From Cryobacterium arcticum (GTDB lineage: Bacteria; Actinomycetota; Actinomycetes; Actinomycetales; Microbacteriaceae), in contig NZ_CP016282.1 in NCBI RefSeq assembly GCF_001679725.1, forward strand, positions 2,418,001 to 2,482,000: a stretch of 64,000 nucleotides of DNA, read 5' to 3'. Shown here one piece after another: positions 45,467 through 53,715 of the stretch. Within the stretch, counting starts at the first letter, position 1, and every line of letters begins with the position of its first letter. A model generated the notes under the pieces. The model was not told the origin of the DNA and did no database searches. It saw only the letters and a list, made by a program, of their open reading frames with translations. The position numbers and the translations under genes were made by a program.

Positions 45467-46276
45467 CTAGCGGCGGATGTTCGTGCGGGAACGGGACGGC
45501 CGGGCGGGCTCATCGGCGCGTGGAGAGACGCGCACATTGGGCAGCTCGGCCTTTTCCCAGCCGCGCTTGACTGTGCGGGCGCCGGAGCCCTTGTGGGTGT
45601 CGCGGGAGCGGTAGATCACATAGGGGCGCCAGATGTAGCCGATCGGCGCCGAGAACACGTGTACCAGCCGGGTGAACGGCCAGAGCAGGAACAGCGCGGT
45701 GGCGGTGAGGACGTGCAGCTGGAAGAAGAACGGCACATCGCTCATCAGCTCCGGCTGCGGCTGGAAGCCCCAGAGGCTACGGATCCAGGGTGAGATCGAA
45801 CCGCGGTAGTCGTAGCCGGCGCCGAGCACCTGGTGCAGAACGGTGGCGGTGGTGCCGAACAGGATGGTGCCGCCGAGGAAGATGTACATCACCTTGTCCA
45901 TGACCGTGGTGGCCAGGTGTACCCGGGTGACCAGACGCCGGCGAATGATCAGGATGATCAGACCGGCGATGGTCAGTACCGCCGCGATACTGCCCATCCA
46001 CGTTGCACCGAGGTGGTAGATGTGCTCGGTGACGCCGAAGAATTCCAGCCAGGGCTTGGGGATGAACAGGCCCACCACGTGGCCACCGATCACCATGAGC
46101 ATGCCGTAGTGGAACATCGGCGACCCCCAGCGCAGGAGCCGGTTCTCGTACGTCTGGCTGGAACGGGAGGTCCAACCGAACTGGTCGAACCGGTAGCGCA
46201 GGATGTGGCCGACCACGAAAGTGGCGGCGGCGATGTAGGGGAACGCCACCCACAGCAGATAGTCGAGCGGGGTCAT
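45467..46276 (-). CDS. narI: Respiratory nitrate reductase gamma subunit NarI
   Basis: This 269 aa protein has five transmembrane helices, with His residues in FVVGHILRYR, VIGGHVVGLF and QLHVLTATALF as haem b ligands of the quinol-oxidising subunit. The C-terminal ~45 residues are charged and Arg-rich. The start overlaps narJ by four bases. It is the last gene of narGHJI. Confidence 0.95.
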   Translation of the reverse strand: MTPLDYLLWVAFPYIAAATFVVGHILRYRFDQFGWTSRSSQTYENRLLRWGSPMFHYGMLMVIGGHVVGLFIPKPWLEFFGVTEHIYHLGATWMGSIAAVLTIAGLIILIIRRRLVTRVHLATTVMDKVMYIFLGGTILFGTTATVLHQVLGAGYDYRGSISPWIRSLWGFQPQPELMSDVPFFFQLHVLTATALFLLWPFTRLVHVFSAPIGYIWRPYVIYRSRDTHKGSGARTVKRGWEKAELPNVRVSPRADEPARPSRSRTNIRR

Positions 46277-46965
46277 ACCCTTACGTCCTCACTGGATCCG
46301 CCGTCGGCGGAGAATGGTTTGAGATTGCCGAGGAACGTCATGCCGACGGTCTCGGTGGGGGGACCTTCGTTGACGAGGTCGAGGTAACGCTGGCGGGTGG
46401 CATCGTCGATCGGCGGCAGCGACAGGCAGACGGCCTCGACGAGATGCATGTAGGGGCTGTTGACCTTTTCGAGAGCCGCACGCAGCACCTCGATGCCGTC
46501 CCGGTGCGCCGAGAGCAGCTCGCCGGCGATAGGCGAATCCGAGAGGGCCGAAAACTCGAGCACCATCGGCAGGTAGTCGGGCAGTTCGTCGGCCGCGACC
46601 TCCCAGCCGGCAGCCCGGTAGGCCTCGACGAAGCGCACCAGGGCCATTCCACGGCGACGTGTGTCGCCGGCGGCGTAGTAGCTCAGGTACGGACAGCACT
46701 TGCGTTTGAGGTCAAAGGTAGCGGTGAAGTGCACCTCCAGCTCCTGCTGGTTCATCTCCCCCGCGGCGTCGAGGAAGGCGCCGAAGGCGGCCCGCAGGCC
46801 ATCCGGGAGCTTCTCGACCGACGTGGCCACGGCCGAGAACCGGCCGCGGCGCGCCTCGTCGGGGTAGTCCATCAGCAAGGATGCCGCCATGTGCGCGATG
46901 CGGCGGTCGCCGTCGCCGAGAGTGAGCGCCGTCACCCGCCGGGGCGCGAGCTTGGGCATTCTCAC
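46273..46965 (-). CDS. narJ: Nitrate reductase assembly chaperone NarJ
   Basis: This 230 aa helical NarJ/TorD-family protein (LLMDYPDEARRGRF, YLSYYAAGDTRRRGMALVRF) has a GTG start overlapping narH (GTGA). It is required for molybdenum-cofactor insertion into NarG and for membrane attachment; it is not part of the mature enzyme. Confidence 0.94.
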   Translation of the reverse strand: MRMPKLAPRRVTALTLGDGDRRIAHMAASLLMDYPDEARRGRFSAVATSVEKLPDGLRAAFGAFLDAAGEMNQQELEVHFTATFDLKRKCCPYLSYYAAGDTRRRGMALVRFVEAYRAAGWEVAADELPDYLPMVLEFSALSDSPIAGELLSAHRDGIEVLRAALEKVNSPYMHLVEAVCLSLPPIDDATRQRYLDLVNEGPPTETVGMTFLGNLKPFSADGGSSEDVRV

Positions 46966-48626
46966 GCTGTGGCCTCTGGGTTCTTCTTGGGCGGGAACAT
47001 TCCCTGAGGCACGGCGCCGCCGGTCCAGTTGAGCAAGTTGACCCGACCCGGCGTGGTGGGCTTGGTCTTCTCACCGCCGCGGCCGGTCATCTCGTTGTAG
47101 TTCGAGACGGTTCCGGCCAGCGGCATGCCCGGCTCCTGGCCGAACGGTCCAGTATTCTGGCCAGGACCGCCCATGCCGGGGCCACCGTCGGTATCGAGCG
47201 AGCAGGCGAGCTCGTCGAGTTCGCGGGCGGTTTCCACGTGAGCCTTGGGAATGACGTAGCGGTCCTCGTACTTGGCGATCGCGAGGAGCCGGTACATGGC
47301 TTCCATCGTTTCTCCCGTCATGCCCACGGCCTTCGGAATACGCTCGTCTGCTGGCTTGCCGAGGTTGATGTCGCGCATGTAGGAGCGCATGGCGGCGAGC
47401 TTCTTCAGCGACGCCTCCACGGGGCGCACGTCGCCGGCCGAGAACAGCCCGGCCAGGTACTCGACCGGGATGCGCAGGCGGTCGATCGCGGCGAAAAGAG
47501 TGCGGGCATCCTCGCTGTCGGCCTGGGTGGTGGAAACCACGTCGACGACCGGCGAGAGCGGCGGGATGTACCAGACCATGGGCATGGTGCGGTATTCGGG
47601 GTGCAGCGGCAGCGCGATCTTGTACTCGGAGATCATCTTGTAGATCGGGCTGTTCTGCGCGGCGAGAATCCAGTCGTCCTCCATGCCCTCGGCCTTGGCC
47701 GCCGCGATGACCTCGGGGTCGAACGGGTCGAGGAAGCAGGCGCGCTGGGCGTCGAGGAGGTCGTGCTCGTTCTCGACCGAGGCCTGCGCAAGCACGGCAT
47801 CGGCGTCATAGAGCATCAGACCGAGGTAGCGCAGACGGCCCACGCAGGTTTCGGAGCAGATGGTGGGCTTGCCCTGTTCGATCAGGGGGTAGCAGAGCGT
47901 GCACTTCTCGGCCTTGCCGGTCTTGTGATTGAAGTACACCTTCTTGTAGGGGCACGCCGAGACGCACATGCGCCAGCCGCGGCAGCCGTCCTCGTCGACG
48001 AGCACGATGCCGTCTTCCTCGCGCTTGTACATAGCGCCGGAGGGGCAGGCCGCGACACAGGCGGGGTTGAGGCAGTGCTCGCAGATGCGCGGCAGGTAGA
48101 ACATGAAGGTGTTCTCGAACTCCATCTTCACGTGCTCGCTCATAGTGGCGAGGATGGGGTCGTCAGCGGCGGTCTCCTGCGAGCCACCGAGGTTGTCATC
48201 CCAGTTGCCCGACCACTTGATGTCCATGTTCTTGCCGGTCAGCAAGGACTTGGGCCGGGCGACCGGGCTCTGCGTGCCGGCCGGAGCGGTGGTGAGCATG
48301 TCGTAGTCGTAGGTCCACGGCTCGTAGTAGTCGTCGATCACGGGCAGGTCGGGGTTGTCGAAGATGTGCAGGAGCTTGCTCAGCCGACCGCCGGCACGCA
48401 GTTTCAGCCGGCCGCGCTTGTTGCGCACCCAGCCGCCCTTCCACTTCTCCTGGTCTTCGTACTGGCGCGGGTAGCCCACGCCGGGCTTGGTCTCCACGTT
48501 GTTGAACCAGGCGTACTCGACGCCGGTGCGGTTGGTCCAGACCTGCTTGCAGGTGACTGAACAGGTGTGACACCCGATGCATTTGTCGAGATTCATGATC
48601 ATCGACATTTGAGCCATTACGCGCAT
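46962..48626 (-). CDS. narH: Nitrate reductase beta subunit NarH
   Basis: This 554 aa protein has four Cys-rich cluster motifs (CIGCHTCSVTCKQVW, CEHCLNPACVAACPSG, CRGWRMCVSACPYKKVY, CTLCYPL). The CxxW variant (GWRMC) marks the [3Fe-4S] site as in E. coli NarH. It passes electrons from NarI haems to NarG. The start lies directly after the narG stop. A Gly/Pro-rich insert near residue 495 is longer than in E. coli. Confidence 0.97.
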   Translation of the reverse strand: MRVMAQMSMIMNLDKCIGCHTCSVTCKQVWTNRTGVEYAWFNNVETKPGVGYPRQYEDQEKWKGGWVRNKRGRLKLRAGGRLSKLLHIFDNPDLPVIDDYYEPWTYDYDMLTTAPAGTQSPVARPKSLLTGKNMDIKWSGNWDDNLGGSQETAADDPILATMSEHVKMEFENTFMFYLPRICEHCLNPACVAACPSGAMYKREEDGIVLVDEDGCRGWRMCVSACPYKKVYFNHKTGKAEKCTLCYPLIEQGKPTICSETCVGRLRYLGLMLYDADAVLAQASVENEHDLLDAQRACFLDPFDPEVIAAAKAEGMEDDWILAAQNSPIYKMISEYKIALPLHPEYRTMPMVWYIPPLSPVVDVVSTTQADSEDARTLFAAIDRLRIPVEYLAGLFSAGDVRPVEASLKKLAAMRSYMRDINLGKPADERIPKAVGMTGETMEAMYRLLAIAKYEDRYVIPKAHVETARELDELACSLDTDGGPGMGGPGQNTGPFGQEPGMPLAGTVSNYNEMTGRGGEKTKPTTPGRVNLLNWTGGAVPQGMFPPKKNPEATA

Positions 48627-51600
48627 TTAGTACTCAACCTCCTGGCTGCGTCGACGAATCACGGTGACCTCGTCGCGTTGGTTCCCGGTCGGGCCGAGGT
48701 AGTTGAAAGCGAACGACAGCTGGGCGTAGCCGCCGATCAGGTGAGAAGGTTTGAGCAGGATGCGGGTGAGCGAGTTGTTGGTGCCACCGCGCATTCCGCT
48801 GGTCTCGGCGACGGGCACGTTGATGGTGCGGTCCTTCGCGTGATACATGTACACCGTGCCCTCCGGCATCCGGTGCGAGACGATAGCGCGGGCCACGACC
48901 ACACCGTTGCGGTTGTAGGACTCGATCCACTCGTTGTCGCGAACGCCGATCTTGTCGGCATCCTGCGGGGACATCCAGATGGTGGGACCGCCGCGGGACA
49001 GCGAGAGCATCAGCAGGTTGTCCTGGTACTCGGAGTGGATCGACCACTTGGAGTGCGGCGTGAGGTATCGCACGGCCACCTCGGCGCGACCTTTGGAGCC
49101 GGGGGCTCCGGTGGCGGCGGTGGAGCCGACGATGGAGTCCTCGAACAGGCGGTGCATGTCCAGCGGCGGCCGGTAGATCGGCAACTGCTCGCCGAGCTCC
49201 ACCATCCAGTCGTGGTCGAGGTAGAAGTGTTGCCGCCCGGTGAGGGTGTGCCACGGTTTGAGGTGTTCAACGTTGATCGTGAAGGCACTGTAGCGGCGGC
49301 CGCCGTGCTCACTACCCGACCACTCCGGGGAGGTGAGCACCGGCACCGGCGCGCCCTGCACGTCCGGGTAGGAGAACCGACGACCCTCGTTGTCGCTGGC
49401 CAGGTGCGCCAGCTTCACACCGGTGCGCTTCTCCATGTCGCGGAAGCCCTGGGTACCGAGCCGCCCGTTTGTGGTTCCCGAGAGGGCCAGCACCATTTCA
49501 CAGGCCTGAATGGCCGTTTTCAGCTGCGGCCGGCCCGCGGTGGGGCCGCTGGCGATGAGGCCGTTCTTCTGGCCGAGGTAGGCCACCTCCACGTCGGGAT
49601 TGAACTTGACGCCCTTGGTGACCATACCGAGCTTCTCCGTGAGCGGACCCAGCGAGCCGAGCCTCTCGTAGAAGGCCGGGTAGTCACGTTCGACCACCAC
49701 GAGCTTGGGCATGGTGACACCGGGCACCAACGGCAGGTTGTCTTCGACGATGCCGTGCGGGCTCGACATCGCATCCGGTGTGTCGTGCAGCAGCGGGATT
49801 GCGACGAGGTCTTTGCGAACGCCGAGGTGCTCCACCGACATCTGGGAGATCTTCTCCGCCAGGATGTGGAAGATGTCGAAGTCGGTCTTGGACTGGAACG
49901 GCGGGTCGATGGCCGGGTTGAACGAGTGGATGAACGGGTGCATGTCGGTGGTGGACAGGTCGTTCTTCTCGTACCAGGTTGCCGGCGGCAGCACGACGTC
50001 GCTGTAGATTGTGGTCGACGTCATGCGGAAGTCGCTGGTGACCATCAGGTCGAGCTTGCCCTCTGGGGCGGACTCGTGCCATTTCATGGTCTTCGGGCGC
50101 TTCTCCGGCGGCGACTCCGGCGCCCGCACCGCACTCTTGGTACCGAGCAGGTGCTTGAGGAAGTACTCGTTGCCCTTGCCCGAGGAGCCGATGATATTGG
50201 CCCGCCAGACGACCATGACGCGCGGGAAGTTCTCCGGCGCATCCGGGTCTTCGATGGCGTACTCGAGGCTGCCGTCGCCCAGGGAGTCGACGACGTACTG
50301 GGCTGGTTCGACTCCGGCCGCCGCGGCGTCGTCGACGAGGTCGAGTGAGTTGCGGTTGAAGGTCGGGTAGCCGGGCATCCAGCCGCGCTTGGTGGATTCG
50401 ACCAGGCAGTCGGCCGTGGTGCGGTCCTTGAAGACGCCGGAGCCGAGCGGGCTGGAAAGGGTGTCGGCGGACAGGCCGTCGTAGCGCCACTGGTCGGTGG
50501 CGAGGTAGAAGAATCCGGTGCCGATCATTTGACGCGGGGGCCGCACCCAGTCCAGGCCGAATGCGTACTGGCCGTAGCCGGTGAGCGGGCGCACCTTCTC
50601 CTGGCCCACGTAGTGAGCCCAACCGCCGCCGTTGACCCCCTGGCAACCGGTCATGGTGGTCAGCGCCAGAAAGGCGCGGTAGATGGTGTCGGAGTGGAAC
50701 CAGTGGTTGGTGCCGGCTCCCATCAGAATCATCGAGCGACCGTCGGAGTCCTCGGCGTTCTGCGCGAACTCGCGGCCGATGCGTTCGGCGGCCTGGCGTG
50801 GCACCGAGGTGATGCTCTCCTGCCAGGCGGGGGTGCCGGGCGAGGTGGCGTCGTCGTAGCCGGTGGGCCAGTAGCCGGGCAGGTTCAGTTCGTCCCGGCT
50901 CACCCCGTACTGGGCGAGCAGCAGGTCGAACACGGTGGTGACCAGCTGGCCGGCCACCATTCGTACGGGCACGCCGCGGCGCACGATGCCGGCGCCGCCG
51001 GCGTGCTGTTCACCGATTTCGTCGGTCTCCGGAGCCACGTCGAAGCGGGGCATGTCGATGGCGACGGATGCCCGGTCGTAGTCGGGTGCATCCGCGATCG
51101 AGAGCAGCGGGTCGACGTCCTCAAGGTCGAGGTTCCACTTGCCGGCATCGGTTTCGCTGAATCGATGACCGATGGAGCCGTTGGGCACCACTGCCTGGCC
51201 GTTCTGGTCGAGCATCACTGTCTTGAAAGCAGCGCTGGCAACTGTCGTGGCCAGGCCGGGCAGGGCATCCGCGGTGAGGAATTTGCCGGCCACGTAGGCG
51301 TCGCCGCGCGGGGTGAGGCTGATCAGGTACGCGGAGTCGCTGTAGCGCTTCATGTAGTCGACAAAGCGGGTGGTGCGGCGGTCGACCAGGAATTCCTTGA
51401 GCACGACGTGGCCCATCGCGATGGCGAGGGCGCCGTCGGTGCCGGGGTGTACGGCGAGCCATTCGTCCGCGAACTTGGAGTTGTCGGCGTAGTCGGGCGA
51501 GACGGTGATGACCTTTTGGCCCTTGTAGCGGGCCTCGACCATGAAGTGCGCATCGGGAGTACGGGTGACGGGCACGTTCGAGCCCCACATGATCAGATAG

Positions 51601-52424
51601 CTGGAGTTCCACCAGTCGGCCGATTCGGGCACATCCGTCTGGTCGCCGAAGACCTGCGGGCTGGCGACGGGCAGGTCGGCGTACCAGTCGTAGAACGAGA
51701 GCATGGTGCCGCCGAGCATGGAGATGAACCGGTTGCCGACACCCTGCGAGACGATCGACATGGCCGGGATCGGCGAGAAGCCGGCGATGCGGTCCGGTCC
51801 ATACTTCTTGATGGTGTGCACGTGCGCGGCGGCGACGATCTCGGATGCTTCATCCCAGCTGGCGCGCACGAGGCCGCCCTGGCCACGGGCGCTCTTGTAT
51901 GCCTTGGCGCTCTCGGGGTTGTCGGTGACCTCGGCCCAGGCGAGCACCGGGTCACCGGTGCGGGCCTTGGCCGCGCGGTACAGCTCGAGCAGCACTCCGC
52001 GCACGTACGGGTAGCGCACCCGTGTGGGCGAGTACGTGTACCAGCTGAACGCGGCGCCGCGCGGGCAGCCGCGCGGCTCGTACTCGGGCGAGTCCGGGCC
52101 CACCGAGGGATAGTCGGTCTGCTGGGTCTCCCAGGTGATGATGCCGTCCTTGACGTACACCTTCCAGGAGCAGGAACCCGTGCAGTTCACGCCGTGGGTG
52201 GAGCGGACTTCCTTGTCGTGGGTCCAGCGGTCACGGTAGAACGAGTCGGCGTCGCGGCCGCCCTCGAGAAAGACCGAACGAAGGTCTGGCGAGGTCTCAC
52301 CACGGCGAAGGAACCGACCGAAGTTGAGGATCGTGTCGGTAAGGGGGCCGTCGGTGCCGGGCTTGACGGCCCGAGCGCTGGCCTGACCAGACCTCGCGAA
52401 GATGGAGTTCTTCAGTGATTTCAC
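48627..52424 (-). CDS. narG: Respiratory nitrate reductase alpha subunit NarG
   Basis: This 1,265 aa protein has the N-terminal FS0 motif HGVNCTGSCSWKVYVKDG, with His as first ligand. The molybdenum-ligand region (YDWYADLPVASPQVFGDQTD) contains the expected Asp context, and molybdopterin-binding segments follow. There is no twin-arginine signal, so the active site faces the cytoplasm. It reduces nitrate to nitrite in anaerobic respiration. A 77-base interval with an inverted repeat separates it from the upstream regulator gene. Confidence 0.97.
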   Translation of the reverse strand: MKSLKNSIFARSGQASARAVKPGTDGPLTDTILNFGRFLRRGETSPDLRSVFLEGGRDADSFYRDRWTHDKEVRSTHGVNCTGSCSWKVYVKDGIITWETQQTDYPSVGPDSPEYEPRGCPRGAAFSWYTYSPTRVRYPYVRGVLLELYRAAKARTGDPVLAWAEVTDNPESAKAYKSARGQGGLVRASWDEASEIVAAAHVHTIKKYGPDRIAGFSPIPAMSIVSQGVGNRFISMLGGTMLSFYDWYADLPVASPQVFGDQTDVPESADWWNSSYLIMWGSNVPVTRTPDAHFMVEARYKGQKVITVSPDYADNSKFADEWLAVHPGTDGALAIAMGHVVLKEFLVDRRTTRFVDYMKRYSDSAYLISLTPRGDAYVAGKFLTADALPGLATTVASAAFKTVMLDQNGQAVVPNGSIGHRFSETDAGKWNLDLEDVDPLLSIADAPDYDRASVAIDMPRFDVAPETDEIGEQHAGGAGIVRRGVPVRMVAGQLVTTVFDLLLAQYGVSRDELNLPGYWPTGYDDATSPGTPAWQESITSVPRQAAERIGREFAQNAEDSDGRSMILMGAGTNHWFHSDTIYRAFLALTTMTGCQGVNGGGWAHYVGQEKVRPLTGYGQYAFGLDWVRPPRQMIGTGFFYLATDQWRYDGLSADTLSSPLGSGVFKDRTTADCLVESTKRGWMPGYPTFNRNSLDLVDDAAAAGVEPAQYVVDSLGDGSLEYAIEDPDAPENFPRVMVVWRANIIGSSGKGNEYFLKHLLGTKSAVRAPESPPEKRPKTMKWHESAPEGKLDLMVTSDFRMTSTTIYSDVVLPPATWYEKNDLSTTDMHPFIHSFNPAIDPPFQSKTDFDIFHILAEKISQMSVEHLGVRKDLVAIPLLHDTPDAMSSPHGIVEDNLPLVPGVTMPKLVVVERDYPAFYERLGSLGPLTEKLGMVTKGVKFNPDVEVAYLGQKNGLIASGPTAGRPQLKTAIQACEMVLALSGTTNGRLGTQGFRDMEKRTGVKLAHLASDNEGRRFSYPDVQGAPVPVLTSPEWSGSEHGGRRYSAFTINVEHLKPWHTLTGRQHFYLDHDWMVELGEQLPIYRPPLDMHRLFEDSIVGSTAATGAPGSKGRAEVAVRYLTPHSKWSIHSEYQDNLLMLSLSRGGPTIWMSPQDADKIGVRDNEWIESYNRNGVVVARAIVSHRMPEGTVYMYHAKDRTINVPVAETSGMRGGTNNSLTRILLKPSHLIGGYAQLSFAFNYLGPTGNQRDEVTVIRRRSQEVEY

Positions 52425-52453
52425 GGTGATCCCCTTGCGCTGCGGGAGTCACC

Positions 52454-52489
52454 ACGGTCAGTGACACCCTCGGGGGCAAGCCTGACCGT
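52454..52489. promoter_or_regulatory. Inverted repeat ACGGTCAG … CTGACCGT upstream of narG
   Basis: Exact eight-base arms with a 20-base spacer lie in the 77-base interval between the regulator gene and narG. The arms match the narK palindrome at 38899-38913. It is a candidate operator; a hairpin in the mRNA is an alternative. Confidence 0.6.
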
Positions 52490-52501
52490 TGCCGAAAATC
52501 G

Positions 52502-53170
52502 CTACAACCGCGAAACACCGTGAATAATCGGCTGCGGGCCCAGGACCGGGGCTCTCGCCGGCTCCAGCACCCGAACGAGCAAGTCAAGGGTGCAGGTGTC
52601 CGGGCCGACCAACGGATGCATCCGCTCGGCCTCGAGCGGGCCGTCCGTCTGTTCGAGGAGTGTCTGGATCAGACCGTAGTGCACCGCACAGACCTCGGGG
52701 TGAAGCTTCACCATCTCGCTGTATGGGCAGTCGTGGAGATGCACGTGGGTGCCGTCAGGGTCGTGGTCGGAGTCGAAGCCGCTCTGGTCGAGATGGTCGT
52801 CGAGCGCGTCGATCTGGTTCTGACGAGGCGTGCTGGTAACGGCCTCGAGGGGCAGGAGCTTGCGCACCAGCTCGCCCCGGCGGTGTGCGGCTTCCGCCTT
52901 GGCGGCCCGCACAGAACCGGGCTCGATGGCGCGGGCGGCCGCGCTGTACAGCGTTCGGGGCCGACCCTTGGTGTCGCGGTTTTCGGGCTGGCAGGTGATG
53001 AAGCCGTCATCGACCAGTCGTTGCAGGTGCTCCCTGGCGGTGTTCGGGTGCAGCCCGGCGGCCTCGGCGAGGTCGGTCACGGTCATGGTGCCGCGGCGCT
53101 GAAGGTGCCAGAGCAGGGTGATCCTGCTGATGGAGGCGAGCGTTCTGTAGCTCGTGGCGGCGCGGGGCAT
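52502..53170 (-). CDS. ArsR-type HTH regulator with C-terminal Cys motif (paralogue of 36921-37613)
   Basis: The ATG at 53170 (MPRAATSYRTL) gives 222 aa; a GTG 26 codons upstream is less likely. The winged helix is at ~15-80 (TVTDLAEAAGLHPNTAREHL). The C-terminal Cys pattern HDCPYSEMVKLHPEVCAVHY … DTCTLD closely parallels the regulator beside moaA and SufR-like Fe-S sensors. Encoded immediately upstream of narGHJI on the same strand, it probably controls that operon. Confidence 0.83.
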   Translation of the reverse strand: MPRAATSYRTLASISRITLLWHLQRRGTMTVTDLAEAAGLHPNTAREHLQRLVDDGFITCQPENRDTKGRPRTLYSAAARAIEPGSVRAAKAEAAHRRGELVRKLLPLEAVTSTPRQNQIDALDDHLDQSGFDSDHDPDGTHVHLHDCPYSEMVKLHPEVCAVHYGLIQTLLEQTDGPLEAERMHPLVGPDTCTLDLLVRVLEPARAPVLGPQPIIHGVSRL

Positions 53171-53480
53171 CTGGCCAGTATGCGCTTTCTCCGCACCGGG
53201 TGGTACCCCGCCGGTCCGGCGGCGTGTCTCAGGGACCGCCACAAGCACGACCTGAAGGTCATTTCACCGACCGTCTTTCGCTCTCGTTTCCCTGGCCTCT
53301 GGCGTCCAGGGATACCAAACCGTCCCCAATCCGTACATCACGAGAAGCTACGCGAGCTTCGACGCCACGACTCAGAGTCAAAATGCTTCTCATCGGGGCT
53401 TCGGCGGATATTGAGTGTGAAGGAATTTGTTGTCTACAACAACGCCGTGACGAGATACTCTGCCGAAAATGTCATTACGC
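53171..53480. other. Intergenic stretch without a convincing gene
   Basis: About 310 bases follow the regulator start region. The right half is more AT-rich than its surroundings and contains the dyad TTGTTGTCTACAACAA (53427-53442). Open frames here are short and lack homology that I can recognise. Confidence 0.6.
53427..53442. promoter_or_regulatory. Palindrome TTGTTGT-CT-ACAACAA
   Basis: Perfect seven-base arms resemble GntR-family operators (TTGTCTACAA core). No GntR gene is nearby, so it may be a relic of a lost neighbour. Confidence 0.4.
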
Positions 53481-53512
53481 AAACAAGAAAACCCCCGCTT
53501 TACCGGGGGTTT
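53481..53512 (-). terminator. Rho-independent terminator after the tRNA-Gln fragment
   Basis: The stem AAACCCCCG/CGGGGGTTT (53489-53497 with 53504-53512) has a six-base loop. Read on the minus strand it is followed by TTTTCTTGTTT. It directly follows the tRNA fragment. Confidence 0.88.
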
Positions 53513-53516
53513 CTAC

Positions 53517-53551
53517 TGCTGGGGTACCTGGACTCGAACCAAGAACAAATG
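53517..53551 (-). other. 3' fragment of tRNA-Gln (probable attachment-site relic)
   Basis: The minus strand carries a complete T-arm (CTTGG-TTCGAGT-CCAGG) and acceptor 3' strand TACCCCAG. These match bacterial tRNA-Gln (E. coli ends CCAGGTACCCCAGCCA). No 5' half, D-arm or anticodon arm precedes it. A native-looking terminator follows. Such 3' fragments are typically left at the far end of elements integrated in tRNA genes. Confidence 0.7.
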
Positions 53552-53715
53552 ATAGCGATCTCGGCCGAGTCACTCCCCCGCAACTGGGGCGGAATCCCGC
53601 GGATTTCCGCGGTCTTCATGGGATTAAGTGTACGCGCTGGCACGGAGTAGTACGGGCTGATTCTGGTCACGGCTTGGAGTATTTGGTGCGTTTCTGGTCA
53701 CATCAGGAAGGTCAA

